A model generated the notes under the pieces. The model was not told where the DNA came from. It did not search any database and saw only the letters and a program-made list of their open reading frames with translations. From Priapulus caudatus (lineage: Eukaryota; Priapulida; Priapulimorpha; Priapulimorphida; Priapulidae): a stretch of DNA of 21,369 nt. The first letter of the stretch is position 1; each line of letters starts with the position of its first letter. The stretch spans positions 268,560 through 289,928 of the forward strand of contig NW_014577365.1 in assembly GCF_000485595.1 (NCBI RefSeq). The letters run 5' to 3'. Shown piece by piece: positions 1-9,235 of the stretch. The position numbers were made by a program, and so were the translations under genes.

Positions 1-61
1 GACTCTTGAATGGAAGATGAATGAATGAAAGAAAGATGAATGCATGAATTGAATGGAAGAC
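1..61. repeat. Degenerate GAATG/GAAAG-rich simple repeat
   Basis: The window opens in a purine-rich degenerate repeat. The 12-mer TTGAATGGAAGA occurs at 6-17 and again at 49-60, with GATGAATG variants between. No coding sense is seen. From here to about 537 there is no gene: a short GC-rich patch near 150-205, then mixed sequence. Confidence 0.6.
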
Positions 62-537
62 TTGGATGGAATCTTCTATTACGGATTCTCGATACCATAT
101 AACAGGCGCAGCGATGCCCACTTCGTTCAGCTGACGGGGGCAGTGGTCGTAGTAAGCGGCCGGGGAGAGACCCACACCCGCCCCCGCCCGCCCGGACACC
201 AGCTGCGGTAGTATTTATGTACACACGGTTAAGAACTAAGTGGTCTTAAGCCGTCCGTAGAGGTCACGCACCGCTGCTGACCATGCATGTCCGAAGCTAC
301 TGGCGGATCTATGAGGGCCCTGCCACGCTTAGTCGTCCCCCGTCACTGTTCACGAATCAATATCAGAAACAAGTAAACGCCGCGAATTAAGCAGTCCATG
401 AGCATTTAAAAACGTTATTTACTTATAGTTTCATAACTTTAGTGCTTATTAGATGATAAAATTAACTATATGAACCACTAAAATCAGCCCTCCGAGAGAG
501 CATATAAAGCGCACCTATACCCCGCCGGTGGTGCTGG

Positions 538-540
538 TAT

Positions 541-575
<35 letters not shown>

Positions 576-576
576 T
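538..576. repeat. (AT)n microsatellite
   Basis: An almost pure TA dinucleotide run with a single AA interruption. The stretch after it to 1011 is AT-rich and contains no supportable gene. The 95-residue frame at 709-996 has no recognisable domain. Confidence 0.85.
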
Positions 577-1018
577 ACGTATGAATGTCTTATAGAGCAG
601 CTGTACTACAACTAGCTGTTCGTGGATTGCTAATGCGGGCAATTACGACAGAACCAGTCTCTAAACCAGCTGGAGTTCATCATAAGTACTGATGCGGGCC
701 AGGATCGCATGTTGGGAGTTATGGGGATCTTGGGGGATCAGTGTATTTCCGCGAGCCCTCTATTACGTACGAGTCAAATCTATATCTACTATCTATATCT
801 ATTAACTCTATATCTGAAATGCGCGAGCACAGAATGCAAGAAGTTTAATGATATTCGTAATTATAAATTCGGGCATCACGTAAGCTCGTATGAGCAACGG
901 TTATGCGTGATAGAACTAATACATCATAATAATACTATATATAAAACATATCATAAAAATATTCCACTACGCGTAATGGCATATTTTTGCTCTTAATACT
1001 TTCCGTTATATATATAAC

Positions 1019-1064
1019 CAGGAGTGTATAATGACAAATTTGTATTTGTCATTATACGCTCCTG
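1019..1064. mobile_element. 46-bp palindromic MITE with 7-bp target duplication
   Basis: The element begins CAGGAGTGTATAATGACAAA and ends with its reverse complement apart from one mismatch, so it is a hairpin with a 6-base loop. It is flanked by exact direct repeats ATATAAC at 1012-1018 and 1065-1071, read as the target-site duplication. Termini CAGGAG...CTCCTG and the 7-bp duplication match the element at 4038-4068, and, with CAAGAG termini, those at 3315-3364, 7556-8330 and 14283-14366. Being this short it is non-autonomous. That it is a mobile element is inferred from structure; no transposase is present. Confidence 0.75.
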
Positions 1065-1071
1065 ATATAAC

Positions 1072-2359
1072 GAATATACATGCTATCATGCATAATCGCA
1101 TATATATATGGTGGGGACAATAATCGTGATTGTTTTAAAATTTATTTAGAAAATATTATTCAAGAGTATTCCATTATATACGACCGCTAATACTTAAACA
1201 CTCAATTTAAGCAAGCTAAGGTAATCTATAAATATAGGGTAATAATATGTTACGTCACCATCCAGGGGATTTGACCGCCAATGTTTCGTTAGTCTACTGC
1301 TTCGCCTGCATGCATCAGACAATTCTCTCGTAACGCGTTTTAATGACGCATAAAATGAGAATAAAATCGCAGTATAAGGAGTGAAACTAAGGACGCGGCA
1401 GTTGTGTCAAGACTCAGGGTTCTAGATTTCCAGATAATACCCATCCCAGTTTAAGGCCATCTCATCTGAGAAGAGGATGTGACCTACTTATTGAGAGCAT
1501 CCATCTGGGCGGGACAGTGTTTACTCATATATGCGTTACGCCGGCGTACAAGCCGAGTATAGTAGATATAGTCAACAGGAAAAGACAGCGTATGGCAGAG
1601 TTATTATTGCTGTGAGGTACTGAAATTAGCCGACACACCGGCAGGAGCCGATTCAACTGGCGTGCGCGCCCGAGTTCTCCATGTGTCCTTTGTCTTGCAC
1701 ATAGTGAACGATCTGATACAGCAACTGTAGAGTATGTAGATGTAGTGCAGGAGTAGGCACGTCAACCGCATGGCGACTGTACAGAACTGTGATAGATGGC
1801 GCTTCGTACGAACGCGGTGTTGACTACATACATTACAATTCTCACAACAGAGATCACGTGACCACTGGCTTTTGATTAAATTGCGCCGCTATAACAAATA
1901 AGAGAGCAATTTTCATTTCTGTGGTGAGATTGGACTACGTATATATATAGTTATAACGTTGCGTTTCTCTCCTGAGTTCGTTCTTGTTCCTTATACAGAG
2001 GCAATCACAGTCACGGGCCGAGTACGTGCGCTCACCCCTTTACTCCCGAAGCTCTACAGTACAGCATCATGCAGCAACCACGAAGCAGCCTCTTGTCAGC
2101 AGTTCATTTAGGTGTGAAATCGAGTCGAGTCACGTGAGTCACTCGAGTAAACAAAAGTGCAGCCGATCGCATATGTTACTGCTGCCGGCGGGGGGGGGGG
2201 CGCTGTCATCGCCTCGTGCCTCGCGCCATCTGTGCGCACCCCGGGTTGGCTAGGAGTTTTTGCGTTTTTTTTTACTCCGAGTCGAAGCCCGCCAACACCA
2301 ATTTCTTGTTCTCGCGCGAATCGAGAAAGGAAACCGTCCCGATATCGTCGAGTCTGGAT
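1072..2359. other. No supportable gene; CpG-rich towards the 3' end
   Basis: About 1.3 kb of mixed sequence. The first half is AT-rich. From about 1980 it becomes richer in GC and CpG, with a G run at 2190-2199 and an E-box CACGTG near 2131. Open frames at 1984-2253, 2108-2377 and 2157-2402 overlap on both strands, are rich in Ser/Arg/Pro, and look like the by-product of low stop density. A regulatory or untranslated role is possible but not shown. Confidence 0.5.
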
Positions 2360-2368
2360 ACACGCCTC

Positions 2369-2445
2369 TAGATACAATAATGTAACCCAAACACAGGGGT
2401 AGTTGGGTCCTCTACCCCTGTGTTTCGGTTACGTTATTGTATCTA
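2369..2445. mobile_element. 77-bp hairpin MITE with 9-bp target duplication
   Basis: A nearly complete palindrome starts TAGATACAATAATGTAACCC, continues into AAACACAGGGGTAG, and returns as the inverse copy after a loop of about 9 bases, with a few mismatches. Exact 9-bp direct repeats ACACGCCTC flank it at 2360-2368 and 2446-2454. The TIR and duplication length differ from the CA(A/G)GAG elements here, so this is another family. A 9-bp duplication is known for Mutator-type and some Merlin-type elements; the assignment stays open. A related terminus occurs at 12261-12289. Confidence 0.75.
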
Positions 2446-2475
2446 ACACGCCTCGTCCCCCGCAGTCACGCCCCA

Positions 2476-2496
2476 CCCCCTCTCTCTCTCTCCGGG

Positions 2497-2533
<37 letters not shown>

Positions 2534-2542
2534 CCTCTCTGC
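2476..2542. repeat. (CT)n microsatellite
   Basis: Interrupted CT dinucleotide tract with CCGGG and TTT interruptions. The arginine/glutamate-rich and serine/leucine-rich open frames over it are repeat artefacts. Sequence from 2543 to about 2800 has no gene. Confidence 0.85.
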
Positions 2543-2805
2543 GCCCGTGAGTATATGTACGTCTTGCCCAAAACGCGCGTTCTCTCCGCTCTGCATCCAT
2601 ACAGGTCCTATTTTCTCCTCTCTCACAGGAATGCTACATGTTTGAAATACTGCTGCGGCCCTTAACTAAAACAAACAGCGAAAGCGAACCGAGAGCGAGA
2701 CAGCGAGCCAGCGAAAAGCGTTACAGACGCACATAGTTGGCATTTTCACTAAATGTTTTTATTTCGAATTGGCCCAGTGCCGATTCTCCCCTTTTATTTG
2801 CAAGT

Positions 2806-2846
2806 CCCGTGCATGCGCGCGTGCGTACATGCGTGCGTGCGTGCAT
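2806..2846. repeat. (GTGC)n-like microsatellite
   Basis: Degenerate GTGC/GCGT tetranucleotide repeat, including GTGCGTGCGTGC. The surrounding 2543-3120 has no recognisable gene. Confidence 0.7.
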
Positions 2847-3120
2847 GATACCTTATACGGCCACCTTGTATCTTATACTTATATACGTTCTGACTAAACT
2901 CCCTGATCACGTGCACGCATTCGCTTCGTATCTTCGCAGAACCGAGGCAGTTATAGTTCCGATAGCAACAGCTGCTGACTGACTTATTGGAGTAAGTTAT
3001 GCTAGACGTGTTAGATGGTAATTTCCACGTCTCTCGTTACACAACTCTCATCATGGTTATACCCTGTGTATATATACCAACACACAGAGTCCCTGATACA
3101 TCGATCATCGCCTTCCTGAT

Positions 3121-3164
3121 CACACTATACACTATAGTATACTATAGCTAACTATATACACTAT
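3121..3164. repeat. ACTATA-type degenerate repeat
   Basis: Run of CACTATA, ACTATAG and ACTATATA hexa/heptamers directly upstream of the small hairpin at 3172. No coding signal. Confidence 0.55.
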
Positions 3165-3171
3165 ATAATAT

Positions 3172-3205
3172 CAAGAGCTAATAAATTGGTGTTTATTAGC
3201 TTTTG
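3172..3205. mobile_element. 34-bp palindromic MITE-like hairpin, CAAGAG terminus
   Basis: CAAGAGCTAATAAA is followed by a 6-base loop and then TTTATTAGCTTTTG, an inverse copy with one mismatch. Flanks are ATAATAT (3165-3171) and ATATTAT (3206-3212), which agree at six of seven positions, but the AT-rich context makes that weak. The terminus matches the CA(A/G)GAG group. Confidence 0.45.
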
Positions 3206-3314
3206 ATATTATTTGCACGCATATATAGCGATGACCAGCATGACTCATGCCCTGTGGCGCAATCCTAGTGTGCAGTATTACTGTTACACATCGCTTTTTA
3301 TTGCCACATATTAT

Positions 3315-3364
3315 CAAGAGCGTATTAAATATACTTAACATACGCTATTGTTATTATCCCCCTG
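3315..3364. mobile_element. 50-bp MITE-like element with 7-bp target duplication
   Basis: The element starts CAAGAGCGTAT and ends CCCCCTG. An internal hairpin pairs AGCGTAT with ATACGCT. Exact 7-bp direct repeats ATATTAT lie at 3308-3314 and 3365-3371. A shorter reading (3315-3350, ending CTATTG) has 6/7 matching flanks. Terminal bases and duplication length agree with the elements at 1019 and 4038. Confidence 0.5.
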
Positions 3365-3409
3365 ATATTATTCCCCTTAATTCGTTACGTAATGCGATGA
3401 CGGCCATAG

Positions 3410-3469
3410 CGGTTCAAGGATAGAGATGATGTCCAGGACGGTGAGAGGATAGGATGATGTTTATTACTA
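3410..3469. repeat. Dispersed repeat copy, half of the element at 17599
   Basis: Begins CGGTTCAAGGATAGAGA and matches the first 60 or so bases of the element at 17599-17677 with few differences, including TGTCCAGGACGGT and TTATTACT. The right-hand inverted end (TCTCTATCCTTGAGCCG) is missing here, so this copy is truncated or diverged. Confidence 0.65.
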
Positions 3470-4030
3470 AAATTACACGTATTTCCATAAACAGCTGCTA
3501 ATTAAAAGACCCACCGTTCATCTCCATCATAATAATAAGCACACATCGCCAACACCACCCGAACCCTACCCGCGTACGTATAACCTAGCCCCACCCATAT
3601 AGTGCACGTACCAGTTTAAGCAGGCCCAACCCAGAAAAGCTCGCAAAAGCCACACCATCACGCCAAGGATCCAATCCTCGATGTAAGGTCCAGCCAAGTC
3701 TTACCTTGATGCCTTACAGGATGGACAGTCTGCGCTTCCACGTGCTCACGTGCCAGCGTCCGTTCTTACGCTCCTACCACTGCATGCACGCGGTCACGAG
3801 CGTCGTAGAAACACTGCCCATAGACTCTCGCTCAGCTCGGCACCGGCGGCTGCGCTGCAACGTCATGACGCACGTGACGCGGCCGTAGCAGACGATATAA
3901 TACGCACGCGGTTTTCCGGCAACGAGTAACGAACAGCGGCCGGGGTGTTATGTGAAGCTGTGGCTGCTAAAAGGCGAGGGTTAGTGGGGAGGATGAGAGA
4001 GCTGCGAGAAGGCATGCGTGGCGGTCTGCG
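3470..4030. other. No supportable gene; CpG-rich patch with E-boxes
   Basis: Between about 3700 and 3960 the sequence is GC/CpG-rich. It carries CACGTG E-boxes at 3739-3744, 3747-3752 and 3871-3876 and an ACGTCA/TGACG cluster at 3860-3878. On the minus strand a splice-donor-like AAG/GTAAGA lies near 3690. This could be a promoter or first untranslated exon of a gene running out of the window to the left, but no coding exon supports that. The 60-residue frame at 3706-3888 is not recognised. Confidence 0.3.
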
Positions 4031-4037
4031 ATTAGAT

Positions 4038-4068
4038 CAGGAGTCTATCAATTATTGATAGACTCCTG
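4038..4068. mobile_element. 31-bp perfect-arm palindromic MITE with 7-bp target duplication
   Basis: CAGGAGTCTATCAAT, one central base, then the exact inverse ending CTCCTG. Direct repeats ATTAGAT flank it exactly at 4031-4037 and 4069-4075. It shares both termini and duplication length with 1019-1064 but a different interior. At 31 bp it is at the lower size limit for anything mobile, so an internally deleted remnant is likely. Confidence 0.7.
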
Positions 4069-4084
4069 ATTAGATCATGATCAC

Positions 4085-4175
4085 TGGTAGGCGGCCTGTG
4101 TGCGCGAGCCCGCGTGAGAGAGAGAGAGAAAAAAGAGATAGAGGGGGGAAGAGAGCGGGAGAGAAGAGAGAGAGA
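4085..4175 (-). repeat. GA-rich tract, inverted copy of 12770-12863
   Basis: GGTAGGCGGCC at 4086-4096, followed by TGTGTGCGCGAGCCCGCG and a GA tract containing AAAAAAGAGATAG, is the reverse complement of sequence at about 12770-12863, next to the right-hand 22-bp array. It ends at the assembly gap. Its position does not fit a simple inverted duplication: it lies outside the left arm, whereas its partner lies inside the right arm. Confidence 0.7.
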
Positions 4176-4185
4176 NNNNNNNNNN
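4176..4185. other. Assembly gap (10 N)
   Basis: Ten undetermined bases inside a GA-rich tract, directly before the left arm of the inverted duplication. The join across it is not proven by sequence. Confidence 0.99.
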
Positions 4186-4487
4186 GGGAGAGATTTTTAA
4201 GCACATGTAGTGTCAGAGGTGGAAACCAGGCAGCCGTGGATGTGTGTTGCTGTTGTATGTATGTATATAACTACAATCAATCCCTGAAGATTTAACACAC
4301 TACAAAATATATTAGGCTGTAAACTATAAATCGTGGTCTTTTGGCATATAAATTATTTGTTTTTTTTGGCGATTTTGAAGAATTTTAAAATATTCTTTGG
4401 GGCAAACATTCGTTATAAAAGGCTGGCACGTCACTGGTAATATAATTTTGAACAATAAACTGTGTTGATTTATTTTAGTTGAAGCAG

Positions 4488-5090
4488 GGAAACATCACAT
4501 CACTGTCAGAATCTTTGGATAATGTTAAAACCATCTACTTTGAGTTTTACTGTGAATTCTGGTATTTTTGTGCGCTGCACAGTCGCGATGTCAACTACTT
4601 AGTTCAGAATATCTCACCGCTCAGTGATGGAGGTTGAGTGTCGCGAGTGAATTAGCATAATGTTAAATTTCACGGCCGTATCGATTACTTATGGCAGTAG
4701 ACTTTTAGCTTATGAAACATATATAGTATTTTAACAAATTAATTAATGCGTTTAAATGTGAAATCTTATTTTTCTTGCCGAAACTAATATATGTCTGCGT
4801 TAAAAGTATTATACGGCACTTTTAATGTGTACTCCTCTCCGTTATATGTCATGAATGTATAGAAATTTCTCAGTCTTGTCGTTTTTCTTTGTAGATCCGC
4901 GAGCTTTGGTGTGCAACAAGTCGACCGAATGAATTTCGCACAGCAGTCTTGGGTCGGCCTATACTCCCAGCACAAAGCCCAACCCAGTGCCACAACCGAG
5001 TCAGGTCGGCGGTGTCACCTACAGCTATGACGTCTCTTGCTGCTGTGATACTACTCGTGACTACTGGCTTCTGACATGTGCATCGCATAA
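4488..5090 (+). pseudogene. Broken copy of exons 4-5 of the GPI-protein gene
   Basis: 4488-4632 corresponds to exon 4 (15757-15880) and 4895-5090 to exon 5 (15321-15508) of the minus-strand gene. The exon 4 copy is 145 instead of 124 bp. It stays open in frame but changes the second half, including the CDSGC motif, and its donor reads GTTGAG instead of GTGAGT. The exon 5 copy has several 1-2 base insertions and reaches a TGA about 12 codons in. Exons 1-3 have no copy here. Either this is a truncated pseudogene made by the duplication, or it is a poor-quality read of the same locus; two synonymous-type changes near its end slightly favour real divergence. Confidence 0.8.
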
Positions 5091-5158
5091 TGCGCGCCGG
5101 CCACCCGCCCGCGCCACTAATACCAAGGCCATGTATAGCTGATCACAAAGGTCCTGCA

Positions 5159-5160
<2 letters not shown>

Positions 5161-5209
<49 letters not shown>

Positions 5210-5245
5210 TCGTGCGTGCGTGCGTGCGTGCGTGCGTGTATGTGT
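5161..5245. repeat. (GT)n / (GTGC)n microsatellite
   Basis: Pure GT run of about 22 units followed by TGCG repeats. Its inverted counterpart in the right arm is the CA tract at 15152-15273. Open frames over it encode only alternating Cys-Val or Thr-His and are not genes. Confidence 0.95.
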
Positions 5246-6121
5246 GTTGTGTGCTACTGTGGCATACATGCTAAGTACTGCTAACAGGGAGTATGAGTGG
5301 ATTATTGATTGAGACTGGCCGTTATTTTTTACACTATCAACTGAATCGGTGGGAATTTTTAATAAAATTGATTTTTGACTGTGATGCGTATATGTGCTGG
5401 CAGCCTTTTTAAACAACAATGTGGAAAGACACGGATTGAATGTAAGTGTTCTTAATGGATTTTTTATTCTAGCAGACCATGTAGGTGCTATTTTTACTGT
5501 TATGTGTACAAAATGTTTTCAATTGGCAAGGAAACTAATTGTTATGTAATCAGTACTGTTATATCTGTATATAATTTGTTGTACTCGTGCAGTACAATCA
5601 AAGAATCCGAACGTGCCCGAGAAGGCAAAGTATCTATCGTGAGACTCGGTTCGAATTCGTGTGAACCTAAACATTCCCATCTTGTTTCGCTAATCCGCAG
5701 TCGTCCCATCGAAGCGGCCAAGCTAAACCACTCCTCCGCCGCTTGCATTTCCTAAAACTAATTGAATCTACCTGCGTCTCGCCCGCCATCTGATACCTTC
5801 CCGCATGCGCGGCGCTCTCGCACGCAGCCCACGCGTAGGGCGTCGGCGCCGAATAAATCCACGTTGAATGAGTGACGTCTCGATGCCCACACGCCCGTAT
5901 CGTCGCCGGGTAACGTTTACCAGGAGGCCTGCGTGTGTTTACAGGCTGCGGCGTCCGCAATGTGCCTTCTTAGTTCGGCTGCCCGCCTGCGTGAATCCCG
6001 TCTGCGCCACGTGGCTCGCACGGCGCGAACGGTAAACTACGGCTACCGGCGCTCTGCTTCTACACGCACTGCCGCCCGCCCGCCTTGGTGTAACCCCCTC
6101 CTGCTCATTGTGGCGTAATAA

Positions 6122-6214
6122 CAAGAGTAGATACTCAACACATAGTATTAGTTGTTAGTAGTTAGTAGTTAGCTTAGTAAACATAGTTAATAATAGTTAT
6201 TTATCTAGCTCTTT
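6122..6214. mobile_element. MITE, CAAGAG termini, 7-bp duplication (left-arm copy)
   Basis: Starts CAAGAGTAGATA and ends TATCTAGCTCTTT. Direct repeats GTAATAA lie at 6115-6121 and 6215-6221. The interior is AT-rich with repeated TTAGTAG. It is the counterpart of 14283-14366 in the right arm, so the insertion predates the duplication, or both are the same locus. Confidence 0.7.
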
Positions 6215-6586
6215 GTAATAAGTAAAACGCAGCTTAGCTGCCGTGGAACCGACTCATCGAGCCAGGGACTGGTTCGAAGGTCGCAGCTTTTAATAAGAAT
6301 CGACGCGGTTGCGGCGGATAACGTAGCACAATCGTTATAGAAACGAATCTAGTCTCGGATATATTCGTTTGTCAAAGGTGATAGAATAAGCTAACTGTGA
6401 TAAGGACGGAGGACTGTAAAATGCGTAGGCTAGCTGATAACACGGCCTGTTCACAATCACAACATGTACTTCATTGTAAAGAACAATTTTGCGAGAATTG
6501 TGTCCCAGTACTAGCATATAAGCAGAACAATGATCACGCCTGTGACGGCGATATCTGCATAATGAGAGTGGGTAGCTTCTTCAGAT

Positions 6587-6862
6587 GCGAGGCCGTAGGC
6601 TTGAGCAATTCCTAAGGGGTGGGGGGCTAAAATTTCACGACTCAACTGTGAATGATGAGGCGACGGCCCAGCTCTTGATCGACGTTCATAGTGTGGTAGA
6701 CTCGGGCGGGGGGTCTGAGACCAAGGCTTTCAAAAGAAAGCGACAAAAACAATCACGTTAGGGTTTATTTATGATTATGTAGGCTAAGCTTTTTCTAATT
6801 TTGGGGCCGCAGAAATCTTAGGGGGCAGCTGCCCCTTGCCCCCCCTCAGGCTACGGCCCTGC
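6587..6862. mobile_element. MITE with GCAGRGCCGTAG termini (left-arm copy)
   Basis: Inverted termini are GCGAGGCCGTAGGCTTGAG (an indel-bearing form) at the left and CTCAGGCTACGGCCCTGC at the right. Poly-G/poly-C runs lie just inside the ends, including GGGGGCAGCTGCCCC. It corresponds to 13667-13932. No clear target duplication was found. No protein is encoded; the frame at 6836-7114 runs through its right end. Confidence 0.6.
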
Positions 6863-7165
6863 ACAGTAATGTTATTACTCAGTGGGAGACAGATATCCGC
6901 GCTAGACATCGGCTACTCTTCCGCAGGAGAGAGTAAATCTGAACAGTTGAGAAGCGTAGTACAGGCGACTTTGGCGTCGCTCGGGCTACACGATGTTATG
7001 ACGAAATTGTGTTCGTCATTAAAAGTTTTTCTCGCTTCTTACATAATAAAAGCTGAAGTTATCTGTAATTATTTCACAAGCACACGGACTGTCATCATCA
7101 GTGGTGCTCTCTAGGGCGTAGAGTCCTCACTACGGCGGGCGTCTATGCTTGGCCATCGTAGGCCT

Positions 7166-7326
7166 ACTCAGAAACTAATTATGCTTGGTACGCGCGGAGT
7201 TCAAATAAGTCTAACCGCGGTAAAATTATTGGCCCTTTTAGCCAATTCACAGGTCGTGTTAACATAAATAGCAACGCGGCAGATAATTGTTTCAAACACC
7301 GGGTAAAAAATGAATTATTTCTGAGT
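7166..7326. mobile_element. MITE with ACTCAGAAATAATT termini (left-arm copy)
   Basis: Degenerate counterpart of 13218-13365. It keeps ACTCAGAAA at the left and ATTATTTCTGAGT at the right, while the internal CCGCGG motif of the left terminus is altered to CGCGCGG. Confidence 0.55.
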
Positions 7327-7369
7327 GCGATAGCCACTACATAGGCATCGGTGTTTTGAGCACATAAGC

Positions 7370-7555
7370 CGAGCCTGCGCATAAACAGCAATGAGAATGA
7401 TAGCCAGTACAATGCACCCCGCGCATATACAGCAATGAGAATCGATAGCGAGTAACAAGCACCCCGCGCATAAACCAGCATGAAGAATGATAAGGCAGTA
7501 GCAAATGCACCCCGCGCGTATATCCAGCTAATTGAGAATGATAGGGCAGTACACT
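7370..7555 (-). repeat. 43-bp tandem array, first segment (interrupted)
   Basis: About four noisy units with core AGCAATGAGAATGATAGCAG followed by TACAATGCACCCCGCGCATAA. Single-base insertions are frequent. The array is split from its continuation at 8331 by a 775-bp foldback element. Confidence 0.85.
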
Positions 7556-8330
7556 CAGAGCAGATAAAGAAGGAGAGGCGACCATACCGGTAAAAGTGGC
7601 TAAAACCATTGCTGCAGTATTAGTCAAATTTTTATAAACTTTTCCCCGTTTTATTCTGGAGCGATCCCTTTGCAGTATTATTGATTAGGCTGTCTTACGC
7701 TTGTTCATATAAAACAAGCCGCCATGTCCTACGATGCCCCTACGCTAGATAATGAGCGGTGAAAATTCTGGTATTTTCGTTTCGCCGAAACGCCGACTAG
7801 ACATTAGTCAGAGCTGCGTCTCTCTCGCGAAGTGAGTTCCAGTGTGTTGGCTTTCCGGTCGCCGCTGTGTAGCGCGATAAGTGGCGGCTGACTGCACGTA
7901 ATACTACCAGAGTTTCCTATAGCATCCAGCGCTGAGGTGGCGTGAGGTGGGCACAGGTGGGGGTCATCCTATGTCTGGCAATCAAATAACAGACGTCATT
8001 CGGGACACTATGGCCGTCGAGTGAGGATTCCGAGGTTTCTCCGCGAAGTTATAAACACTTCCGAGAGATAGTCGCAGCTTCTGACATAATGTCCTAGTCG
8101 GGTTTCGGGCGAAAAAATACAGATTTTCCACCGCTCATTATCTCCAGCGTAGGGGCATCGTAGGGACATTGCGGTTTGTTTTATATTGAACAAGGTAAGA
8201 CAGGCCTAATCAATGATCCTGCACAAGGATTCGTCAAAATAAAACGGGAAAAGTTTATTAATTCGAGCTAATATCTGCAGCAGGTTTGCAGCATTTTTAC
8301 CGTTGTACGCTCTCTTCTTATCTGCTCTTG
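7556..8330. mobile_element. 775-bp foldback element inserted in the 43-bp array
   Basis: Long inverted arms: about 7556-7830 is the imperfect reverse complement of about 8062-8330, leaving a middle segment of roughly 230 bp. Termini are CA(A)GAGCAGATAA at the left (one A missing) and TTATCTGCTCTTG at the right. Flanks are GTACACT (7549-7555) and GTACAAT (8331-8337); the array unit reads GTACAATGCACC at this place, so the empty site is preserved and the 7-bp target duplication is well supported. The middle (GCTGAGGTGGCGTGAGGTGG region, 7925-7965) encodes nothing recognisable. It has the same terminal signature as the small palindromic MITEs here. Being non-coding, it would depend on a transposase elsewhere. 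Confidence 0.85.
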
Positions 8331-9235
8331 GTACAATGCACCCCGCGCGTATAACACACAGCATGAGAATGATCGCAGCCTACAATGCACCCGCGCATAA
8401 ACAGGCAATTGAGAATGATAGCAAGTTACAATGCACCCTGACGCATAAACAGCAGCAATGAGAATGATAGCAGTGACAATGCACCCTGCGCATAAAACAG
8501 CAAATGAGACAGATAGCAGTAACAACAGCAATGAGAATGATAGTGCAGCTACAACATGCACCCCAGCGCATAAACACAATCGAGAATTGATAGCAGTACA
8601 ATGCACCCCGCGCATAAACAGCGAATGAGAATGATAGCAGTTACAGATGCACCCTGCGCATTAACCAGCAAGAGAATGATAGCAGTACAGATGCACGCCC
8701 GCGCATAAACAGCAATGAGAATGATAGCAGCTACAATGCACCACCGCGCATATACAGAATGAGCAGTACATGGCACCCTGCGTAAACAGCAATGAGCAAT
8801 GATAGCAGTACAATGCCCCTGCCGCATAAACAGCAACTTGAGAATGATAGCAGTACAAATGCACGCCTGGCGCATAAACAGGCAATGAGAAATGCATAAG
8901 CAGTACAATGCACCCTGCGCATAAACAGCAATGAGAATGATAGCAGTACAATGCACCCCCGCGCATAAACAGCAATGAGAATGACAATAGCAGATACAAT
9001 GCACCCTGCGCATTAAACAGCAATGGAGAAATGATAGGCAGTACAATGCACCCTGCGCATAAACAGCAATGCAGAATGATAGCAGTACAATGCACCCTGC
9101 GTCATAAACAGCAATGAGGAATGATAGCAGTACAATGCACCCTGCGCATAAACAGCAATGAAGAATGATAGCCAGTAATATGCACCCCGCGCCATAAACC
9201 GGGCAATGAGAATGATAGGGGCAGTAACAATGCCC
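8331..9235 (-). repeat. 43-bp tandem array, second segment
   Basis: About 21 units of the same 43-bp repeat continue after the foldback. Unit length wanders because of single-base insertions and deletions. The array abuts the 22-bp array at CCCCACCCAAACG, and the same junction occurs inverted in the right arm at 13077-13090. Several overlapping minus-strand open frames (up to 238 codons) are repeat-derived. Confidence 0.9.

Larger units (their letters stand above)
4195..7369 (-). repeat. Left arm of large inverted duplication
   Basis: This stretch is the reverse complement of 13172-16140 throughout. Matching blocks include 4203-4265 with 16070-16140, 4780-4900 with 15515-15640, the GT tract with the CA tract at 15152-15273, 5760-6120 with 14380-14690, 6587-6862 with 13667-13932, and 7166-7326 with 13218-13365. 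Differences are dominated by single-base indels, mostly extra bases on the left, plus substitutions. The arm is about 200 bp longer than the right one. A GC-rich block lies at 5760-6115. Homology starts at TTTTTA/ACATGTAGTG next to the N gap. Confidence 0.9.

Noticed and set aside
709-996. 95-codon plus-strand open frame
   Set aside because: Low-complexity Tyr/Leu/Ile-rich start in AT-rich DNA, no recognisable domain and no neighbouring exons.
1461-1483. Minus-strand HILFSDE peptide resembling the DDE region of Tc1/mariner transposases
   Set aside because: Stops lie close on both sides, expected following motifs are not at the usual spacing, and no flanking transposase sequence is visible; probably chance.
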